From Cryptomeria japonica (Eukaryota; Streptophyta; Pinopsida; Cupressales; Cupressaceae): a stretch of 64,000 bases of DNA. Position numbers and translations under genes: made by a program. The DNA lies in the NCBI RefSeq assembly GCF_030272615.1, contig NC_081412.1, forward strand, positions 684,640,583-684,704,582, in the 5' to 3' direction. Below, piece after piece: positions 56,046 through 64,000 of this stretch; position 1 is the stretch's first letter, and the number at the start of each line of letters is the position of its first letter. A model generated the notes under the pieces. It was given only the letters and a program-made list of their open reading frames with translations, was not told the origin of the DNA and made no database searches.

Positions 56046-56381
56046 TATTTGATAGTTTTAACGGTATACAATGTTGCATAGATTTGTAGCTTTTTGGTTA
56101 ATGCAGATCATTTATCATGGTTATCCATAATTGCAGTACAAATGATTAAATGAATAATTGCACAAAGTTTATTGTTACTTAAGATTTGAACCTAAATATG
56201 TGTTTGTAATCCAAGACACAAGCTGATGGAGATCAACACAAATTCAATAGTTATAGTTGAAATAAGACTATATAAAGGAAACATGGAAAGAACCAAAATT
56301 AGACAATGTAAGACACCATTGTACCAATACCCATTCTAAAAAAATTGCATAGCCCATAAACTTATATTCATCTAATGCATG

Positions 56382-59300
56382 CACTTAGGCGATTTCACTG
56401 GTAGGGTGTGGCCTGCACCAATCGGGTGAGTTTGAGAGAAAAATGAAGGCATTCCTAGTGTAAACCCAGCCACCCTGACACGTACAAGCTGACAGTTTGG
56501 TGTCGTGATGAGCGGATTGAAAGATGGGGCATTGTGCAACTTTTCATTGAACTCATCTGACGCTTTTTGTTGCAACCGAGAAAGTGTCACCACGAGCAAC
56601 TGGATCTGAGTCTACCGAAATTGAGAGAGGCTTTTTTAGAGTGCCATAACACGACCCTATAGGATTAGATGGCTCATTTTTATGATTAACAGGCGTTGAG
56701 AAACGTGATGCCGAATATTGATAACTTTGAGCAACTTGAGCACTTAGGCGATTTCACTGGTAGGGTGTGGCCCACAACAATCGGGCAAGTTGGAGAGAAA
56801 AAAGAAGGCATTCCTAGTGTAAACATGACCACCTAGATGCATACGAGCTGACAGTTTGGTGTCGCGATGAGCGGATTGAAAGATGGGGCATTGTGCAACT
56901 TTTCATTGAACTCATCTGACGCTTTTTATCGTAACCGAGAAAGTGTCGTCACAAGCAACTGGATCCGAGTCTACCGAAACTGAGAGAGGATTTTTTAGAG
57001 TGCCATAACACAACCCTGCAGGATTAGATGACTCATTCTTATGATTAACGGACACCAAGAAACATGATGCCGAATATTGACAACTTTGAGCAACTTGAGC
57101 ACTTAGGCAATTTCGCTAGTAGGGTGTGGCCCACAACGATCGGGCAAGTTGGAGAGAAAAAAGAAGGAATTCCTAGAATAAACCTAGCCACCCCAATGCG
57201 TACGAGATGATGGTTCGGTGTTGCGACGAGCGGATTGAAAGATGGGGTATTATGCAACTTTTCATTGAACTCATCTGATGATTTTTGTCGCAATCGAGAA
57301 AGTGTCGCCACGAGCAACTGGATCCGAGTCTACCAAAACTAAGAGAGGATTTTTTAGAGTGCCATAACATGACCCTACAAGATCAGATGGCTTGTTCTTA
57401 TGGTTAACGGGTGCCAAGAAACACGATGCCGAATATTGATAATTGAGCAACTTGAGCACTTAGGCGATTTCACTAGTAGGGTGTGCCCTGCAATGATCGG
57501 GCAAGTTGGAGAGAAAAAAGAAGGCATTCCTAGTGTAAAACCAGCCACCCCGACATGTACAAGCTAACGGTTCAGTGCCGCGATGATCGGATTGAAAGAT
57601 GGGGCATTGTGCAACTTTTCATTGAACTCGTCTAATGCTTTTTGTCGCAAATGAGAAAGTGTCACCACAAGATATTGGATTCAAGTGTACCAAAACCTAG
57701 AGAGGCCTTTTTAGAGAGCCATAACGTGACCTTGTAGAATCAAATGGCTCATTCTTATGATTAATGGGCACCGAGAAACGCGATGTCGAATATTGACAAC
57801 TTTGAGCAACTTGAGCACTTAGGCAATTTTGCTAGTAGGGTGTGGCCCACAACGATCGAGTGAGTTGGAGAGAAAAAAGAAGGCATTCCTAGCATAAAAC
57901 CAACCACCCTGCTATGTACAAGCTAACAATTCGGTGCCACGACAAGCAGATTGAAAGATGGGGCATTGTGCAACTTTTCATTGAACTCATCTAACGCTTT
58001 TTGTCGCAACTGAGAAAGTGTCACCACGAGCAACTGGATCTAAGTCTACCAAAACCAAGAGAGAATTTTTTAGAGTTCCATAGCGTGACCCCGCAGGATT
58101 AGATGACTTGTTCTTATGATTAACAGGCACCGAGAAATGCGATACCGAATGTTGGCAACTTTGAGCAACTTGAGCACTTAGGTGATTTCGCTGGTAGGGT
58201 GCGGCCCACAATGATCGGGCAAGTTGGAGAGAAAAAAGAAGGTACTCCTAGTGTAAACCTAGTGATCCCAATGTGTATGAGCTAACGGTTTGGTGTCGTG
58301 ATGAGCGGTTTGAAAGATGGGGCATTGTGCAACTTTTCATTGAACTCATCTAATGCTTTTTGTTGCAACCGAGAAAGTGTCACCACGAGCAACTGCATCC
58401 AAGTGTACTGAAATCAAGAGAGTATTTTTTAGATTACCATAACATGACCTCGCAAGATTAGATGACTCATTCTTATGATTAACAGGTGCCGAGAAACGCA
58501 ATGCCGAATATTGACAACTTTGAGCAACTTGAGCACTTAGGTGATTTCACTGGTAGGGTGTGGCCCACAATGATTGGGTGATTTGGAGAGAAAAAAGAAG
58601 GCATTCCTAGCATAAACCTAGACACCCCAATGCATATGAGCTGACGGTTCAGTGTCGCGATGAGCGGATTGAAAGATGGGACATTGTGCAACTTTTCATT
58701 GAACTCATTTGACGCTTTTTGTCACAACCGAGAAAGTGTCACCATGAGCAACTAGATCTGAGTCTACTGAAGCTGAGAGAGGTTTTTTTAGAGTGCCATA
58801 ACATGACCTCATAGGATCAGATGACTCATTCTTATGCTTAACAGGCACCGAGAAATGCGATGTTGAATATTGACAACTTTGAGCAACTTGAGCACTTAGG
58901 CGATTTCACTGGTAGGGTGTGGTCCGCAACGATCAGACGAGTTGGAGAGAAAAAATAAGGCATTCCTAGCATAAACCCGGTCACCCCGACATGTATGAGA
59001 TGACGGTTTGGTGTTGTGATGAGTGGATTGAAAGATGGAGCATTGTGCAACTTTTCATCGAACTCATTTGATGGTTTTTGTCGCAACTGAGAAAGTGTCG
59101 CCACGAGCAACTGGATCTGAGTCTATCGAAACTAAGAGAATAGTTTTTAGAGTTCCATAACATGACCCCACAGTATCAGATGACTCATTCTTATGATTAA
59201 CAAGCGCTGAGAAATGCGATTCCAAATATTGACAACTTTGAGCAACTTAAGCACTTAAGCGATTTTGCTGGTAGGGTGTGCCCCACAACGATCGAGCGAG

Positions 59301-59945
59301 CTGGAGGGAAAAAAGAAGGCATTCCTAGCGTAAAAATGGCCGCCCCGATGCGTACGAGCTGACGATTTGGTGCCACGATGAGTGAATTGAAAGATGGGGC
59401 ATTGTGCAACTTTTCATTGAACTCATCTAACGCTTTTTGTTGCAACCGAGAAAGTGTCGCCACGAGCAACTGCATCCAAGTCTATTGAAACCAAGAGAGG
59501 CTTTTTTAGAGTGCCATAACACAACCCTGTAGGATCAGACAACTTGTTCTTATGAACAATAGGCACCAAGAAACGTGATGCTGAATATTGACAACTTTGA
59601 GCAACTTGAGCACTTAGGCGATTTCGCTGGTCGCAATGATCGGGTGAGTTTGAGAGAAAAAAGAAGGAACTCCTAGCATAAACCTGGCCATGCTGACACG
59701 TACAATTTGACGGTTCAGTGTCATGATGAGCGGATTGAAAGATGGGGCATTGTGCAACTTTTTATTGAACTCATCTGATGCTTTTTGTTGCAACCAAGAA
59801 AGTGTCGCCACGAGCAACTGGATCTGAGTCTACCGAAACCGATAGAGGATTTTTTAGAGTGCCATAACATGATCTCGTAGGATCAGACGAATCATTCTTA
59901 CATGTCACTAACATCGAGAAAAACCATGCCAAATTTTGACAATTT
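56382..59945. repeat. Ten-copy tandem array, 359-bp unit
   Basis: The word GCACTTAGG or GCACTTAAG starts units at 56,382, 56,740, 57,099, 57,456, 57,815, 58,174, 58,533, 58,892, 59,251 and 59,610. Units are richer in CG dinucleotides than the flanks and share ATTGTGCAACTTTT(C)ATT and GAGAAAGTGTC(G/A)CCA. Each unit has a minus-strand ORF of up to about 95 codons (for example MLVATLSRLRQKSSDEFNEK), but 359 is not a multiple of three, so the array cannot be one repeated protein. It lies between the two converging genes of element 2. Individual units have diverged by many substitutions. Confidence 0.95.
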
Positions 59946-60263
59946 TTTACACTTTGAGTGATTGACAACAAATGAGCAATATTTACATCTTTTACCATAT
60001 TAGCAAGGTATACTTCACGAAATGATCCCATGTGATCTCTAATGGTACAAAATGACATTATTTACATAAAATCACACAAAACAAGACAAAGGGACAATTT
60101 TTTATACTACAATGCCTCAAGTAGTCAAAAATACAAGTCATGTACATATATCCAAATAAGATTGCTATTACAATTTTTTACATTTACATTTAATCCAATG
60201 AACCATCTAGATCTGCTTTACTCTTTATCATGTGTATGGACTCATGGTCAGACTCATGAACCT

Positions 60264-63200
60264 TCATAGGTTCTTGTTTAGTGATCTACCCCCATATCTA
60301 ATCAAATGAACATTTGAAGCTACAACAAGGTTAGAATAATGAAGAATATTCCTATGTGTCTCGAAGTCCTCGAACAACTGCAAGTTAGACTTCCTCACTG
60401 GGTACCTTCTAAGCCATGTACCAATAACAACTACTGGTCCTGTGGGGTACTCAATATTTTCTCCATCTACCATAGGGCAATCCAATTTTTTTTTGCGTCC
60501 ACATAATGACATAGGTAATAATATGTTCCTTCTTCCTTGTCTACAGTTGCAATTACTACATAAACATGCCCTGCAATGATAAAGTGAGAAGAATTTAGCA
60601 AACAACTAAGGTAAAATATTAAAGTACAAAAAAATTTCATGTGGATAATTTACCTGGTTAGATTAAATTTGACACATGGTCAAACTCAATTGATGCTTCT
60701 ATCTGTGTGAGTTGTAGTGCACTCGGAGGTCGGTATGTCTCAAGTAGGATTAGAGGCCTCATACACCATTCATCCACCCACTCATTTGACTCACACTCAT
60801 TATAGGCACCATCTCTACATGAAGAACAATAGCATGCCATCCACCACATATGGATAGTCCATGAACCTGCATTAGAGCTTTTGAAAGACTGTAGCTCACT
60901 CGATCCTGTCAATGTACAAAAAAATCTATGAACTAAAGACTTACCTTGATTGCCTGGACCAATTGTACCATTGCACCATTGAACAATTGATTTTGCATCT
61001 TTCAAGTTTGCATTCCCTTTGTACTTTAACTCTTCTTGTGCTAAAGATCTTTTAATACATGCTCCTGCACCATCATGCTCCCCTTTCCCATGCCCAGCCT
61101 CAGAGAAATTCCACATATGTTGAATAGTAGTCAACTTATGCATCCTACTCAACCAATAAAACATCGAAGAGTTCTTAAATTGCGATGCACAATTATCTGA
61201 CCATATGATATGTTGATGAAATGATATGCCTCAGCTAGCCAAATCATTGTAGAATATCTGAAAGCAACCTTGCACAAACTCTGTAGAGTGTGAGTGATTA
61301 TCATTGATGTAAAAATAATACTCCCTCAATATCTTCCTATCCTCTTCCATACTATCATGTGCATGAATGAATTCTATATGCACAAATATAGCAACTTCTA
61401 TGGAGTTGTAATATTGTGATTGCACCTCATTCTGTGGTTGTAGTGTGTAGTTCTCTGCAAAGTCAACAATTGAAACGATTGTATGAAGTGGAAATGTGTC
61501 CTTGCATAACTTAAATTGTGAGTCCAACCAACGAGCTTGATGGTTATGCCTTGCATACTCATTTAATATATTCTCATGAAAGATTCCCATAAACCGATAC
61601 ACTGGAATCTTCTCACTAACCAATTCACACCTTTTTGCTTCTTTTCCATCTTTTAGCATGTAGGCCACTGTCTTATATTTTCCAAATTTTACTAATTCAT
61701 TACCAATTTCTTGTCCAATATCCATATGTTGACAAATTTGTTAATATCGCAATCCACCACAATCAACACACGTGCCATCCAAGCAACACTTATTATAATA
61801 TACTTGGCCATCTACTCTTTCACATAAGATGCTAGATATGACTTCCCTTGAAGATGTCGGTGGACCATTTATGTTGCATTCCTGCAAAACATTGTTAGCA
61901 TGCAAATCTATACATATGTGTTGATAAACATCATAATGGTTAGAAAATTCAATATGTACTCTATAACAATAAGTTGTGCATGTGTGATTTATTTTGACAT
62001 AAAAAGGCTTTACCATTTCAAAGAATCTTTGACTAATTTTTATTTGAGGATACATACATTGAAACTTGGCAAAAAATTGTGTTTGAGTCATATCCAAAAA
62101 ATGTTTCGAATGTGGATCACAAATTTTACTACCAATCTTCCTTCTTTCAACATCCCTTTGATTTGGAGAGACCCTTGTGTTATTCTTCCAAAAATCGTCA
62201 ATTAGGGATCTCAAGGCTTCAACAATTGCTTTATCCTTCCATGGTAATCTACCGGAAAATGCCCATAACTCATTATTATATGGATCCTCCGCTCTTTTTT
62301 GCTTTCCCATAGCTCTCATTAGAGTTTGTCTACTTATCTTCAATTGTTTACTTGTCTTTCTAAGGAGGCGAGCTTTCTTAGTTTGAGTGCTTACAATTGT
62401 TGATGTAATGACACGTTGTGTGGCATTACTATCTTTTGTGCATGAGTTAGAACCAACAGTATCATATGCGTCCATCAAATTCTTCACAATAGATTTGTCG
62501 CTTGATTCAATCGATGTTCTTAGCCCAAGAATCTTCATTATGGGCCTAAATTTCAGATTTCTCATCATTTCAACAAATAGTTGACATCTTCTTGTCTCAT
62601 TTAAAGGCTCAAAAAATATTTTCCATATCCGGTTAGCATGTCTTTGACAAGTACACTTTGAAATCTTGTCAACCATTGGTTTCAAAACATTAGCATCAAT
62701 ATCAATCAAATACTTAGGCTTTCTATGCAAAACTCTACGAGGTGTTCTCAAACTTTGAGTTACCTCAAGAATAGGAATGTCAACAACATTAGGGCTAGGT
62801 GGCATACCTTCAACCGGAGATGAAAATGATGACATACCTTGAAATTGACGTGTACAAGATGGTGTAGCTCCAATACTTGATGTCAGTCGTGAAGTACTTG
62901 CAACATCAAATGTCATAGAGGGAGTGCATTCAATATGAGATGTTGTAGACACCAACGGTTTGCCAATAAAAGATGGTGTGCCTTCAACTTGAGATGTAAG
63001 AGATGGGGTGCCTTCAACTTGAATTGTGGTAGACATGCTCTCAACCTCGGGATTCAATTGTCTCATTGCATGAAGGTTTTGCATCTGTTGCCTTTGTGTG
63101 GCCAATTTTAATGTCTCTCTCTTAGATTGGATGGATATTTCATGGTCCTCTTCAATTGGCACCTCTTCTTCTATGGTATTTAATTTCCTTTTTTCATGAA

Positions 63201-63309
63201 GTTGCTTCATTCCTTCTCTTTTTTTTGCATTCTTAGCTTCACGCTCTTCTAGTGTTACATTTTTTGGTTGTTTCCTCGGCATGACGATGATTTCTACATG
63301 TACATGCAC
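60264..63309 (-). pseudogene. DDE-type transposase-like gene of element 2 (FAENY family)
   Basis: MPRKQPKNVT at 63,282 is the preferred start; an in-frame ATG lies at 63,309. Order: a Lys/Arg-rich N-terminus; Ser/Thr-rich VEGTPS repeats at about 95-170; RKPKYLIDIDANVLK; a basic middle; a Cys-rich segment with CERVDGQVYYNKCC and CVDC ending near 61,744. In the same frame, after a TAA at 61,741-61,743, comes VDFAENYTLQPQNEVQSQYY (Asp at 61,462-61,464). After a TGA at 61,231-61,233 come IIWSDNCASQFK (Asp at 61,195-61,197) and GHGKGEHDGAGACIKR (Glu at 61,078-61,080). A probable GT...AG intron follows near 60,655, and a last exon (GHVYVVIATVDKEEG, WLRRYPV, VVASNVHLI) carries a frameshift in a run of A. 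Similar FAENY/SDGC/HGK blocks occur in uncharacterised DDE-like proteins of animals, from memory. I do not know a named plant superfamily for it. Confidence 0.7.
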
Positions 63310-63878
63310 ATAAAAGAGAATAAAGTGAAATTATGCATCTATGACTATCCTAATTATGCATCTATGACTGTCCTTATTATGCATATGTTAAAATGGATAT
63401 ATGAAATTGAAATTATTTCATGTATTCCTTTTTTAAATTATTTCATACGCTCTTAAAAAGGATGTATAAAATTGCAAATTTTGTTTTAAACCACTAAACA
63501 AATAATTTTCTTATGCAACTTCCTTCAAATGAATTGTTAAATCTAATGTAAATTTAATAGGATTATAATTAATTTTGACTCACACTTTTATTCTAACATT
63601 TAAACAAAATAACACTTAATAAGTATTTGAATTCTAAAAACAAGAAAATATTAGCTCAATTATTCAAATTTGATAAAAAAAACTATGTTCTTCCTCTTTG
63701 ACGTTGCCAAATGAAAAAAAAGGTGGTGGAGAGCTAATGGAATGTATAAAATAACCTTACATAAAATGTCAACACCATGCAAAAAGTATTTTTTTGTCTG
63801 ATCATGCATAGAAAGAAGACAAGATGAGAGAATGTGGGCTTGGATCACTGGTTAAGGGTCCCATATAACCTTTTTTTA
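63310..63878. other. 5' flank of the transposase-like gene
   Basis: AT-rich and non-coding. ATTATGCATCTATGACT is repeated near 63,330-63,370. No further feature is supported. Confidence 0.5.
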
Positions 63879-63929
63879 GTGCAGGTAATTTGGCTAGCGC
63901 CAAATAGCCATATTTGGCGCTAGCCAAAT
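63879..63929 (+). repeat. GTGCAGG end with 18-bp inverted repeat, possible start of a third element
   Basis: GTGCAGG at 63,879-63,885 is identical to the outer edge of element 1. Right after it ATTTGGCTAGCGCCAAAT (63,888-63,905) and its exact reverse complement (63,912-63,929) form a perfect 18-bp stem. The pattern, terminal word then palindrome, is the same as in elements 1 and 2 with another palindrome. The rest would lie outside the window. Confidence 0.45.
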
Positions 63930-64000
63930 GACTTCCATTGAAATTTTTTAACCTTTGATAAATTTCTACTCTATACCCTATAACCGTATTTTACTACAGC

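Larger units (their letters stand above)
53375..64000. mobile_element. Class II element 2 (right end not found in window)
   Basis: The left end (53,375-53,398, ATGCACGAAG...ACCAAAA, preceded by GGGTAT) matches the left end of element 1 at 16 of 24 positions, with the same GGGTAT flank. Inside are the companion gene (+), a 110-bp triplication, ten 359-bp tandem repeats and the transposase-like gene (-). The genes converge, as in element 1 read in the other direction. The right terminal repeat should lie beyond 63,310. I did not find it, and a sequence at 63,879 looks like the start of another element. Confidence 0.55.

Noticed and set aside
56372-59817. Repeated minus-strand ORFs of 60-95 codons (MLVATLSRL... 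type) as real genes
   Set aside because: They recur once per 359-bp unit, the unit is not a multiple of three, and no start or splice context is consistent. I treat them as part of the tandem array, while noting the possible ORF conservation as a test.
56382-59945. 5S rDNA or tRNA tandem array
   Set aside because: The 359-bp period is in the range of some 5S arrays, but I see no A-box, internal control C-box or 5S-like sequence in the units.
63879-63929. Right terminal repeat of element 2
   Set aside because: A right end should read CCTGCAC or GTGCAT on the plus strand. Here the word is GTGCAGG in left-end orientation, so it cannot close element 2.

Overview
This window looks like transposon-dominated nuclear DNA from a large plant genome, most likely a gymnosperm such as a conifer. 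The lineage is an inference from the kinds of Ty1-copia, Ty3-gypsy and LINE elements and from the long, AT-rich, intron-containing texture. I see no ordinary cellular gene, no tRNA or rRNA gene and no CRISPR array. Almost every recognisable coding stretch belongs to a mobile element. The elements are nested in each other, and several boundaries can be read to the base from terminal repeats and target-site duplications (TSDs).

Left part (1-25,300). There is a decayed copia pol fragment (1-1665), an LTR-like block (1666-2570), and a decayed plus-strand L1-type LINE with RT, a zinc-finger tail and a poly-A end (about 2580-6308). Next come old LINE-like remnants on the minus strand (8.5-11.8 kb). 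An old copia element follows (LTR 11,985-13,433, PBS, gag). Its gag is split by a complete but decayed minus-strand copia element (13,949-21,293) with two LTRs of about 1.45 kb, and the host gag reading frame resumes at the right-hand TSD. Remnants of more copia gag genes lie at 21.3-23.4 kb.

Middle (25,300-44,700). A class II element (called here element 1, 25,659-43,364) has 24-bp imperfect terminal inverted repeats. It holds a 2.1-kb foldback/satellite block, a truncated transposase-like gene (+) and a companion gene (-). A young Ty3-gypsy element (31,265-43,032; TSD AATAT; LTRs differ at about 8 of 819 positions) is inserted in it. This gypsy element keeps gag, protease and the integrase C-terminus but has lost RT, RNase H and the integrase core. 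It carries an antisense plant-mobile-domain remnant and several tandem-repeat blocks.

Right part (44,881-64,000). A gag-only, non-autonomous LTR element (44,881-52,653; TSD AAGGG) has an uninterrupted 1136-codon minus-strand ORF whose protease-like site is altered. Then comes a second class II element (element 2, from about 53,375), with the same two genes as element 1 in the same convergent arrangement. Its companion gene (+) and transposase-like gene (-, with FAENY, SDNC and GKGEHDG motifs) flank ten copies of a 359-bp tandem repeat. A third terminal-repeat-like sequence with a palindrome starts at 63,879.

The most unusual content is this class II family. Two copies in one window share a transposase-like gene, a companion protein with a conserved NFWDxWWMVF block, GTGCAGG-type ends and palindromic subterminal motifs. 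I cannot place it in a named plant superfamily from sequence alone.
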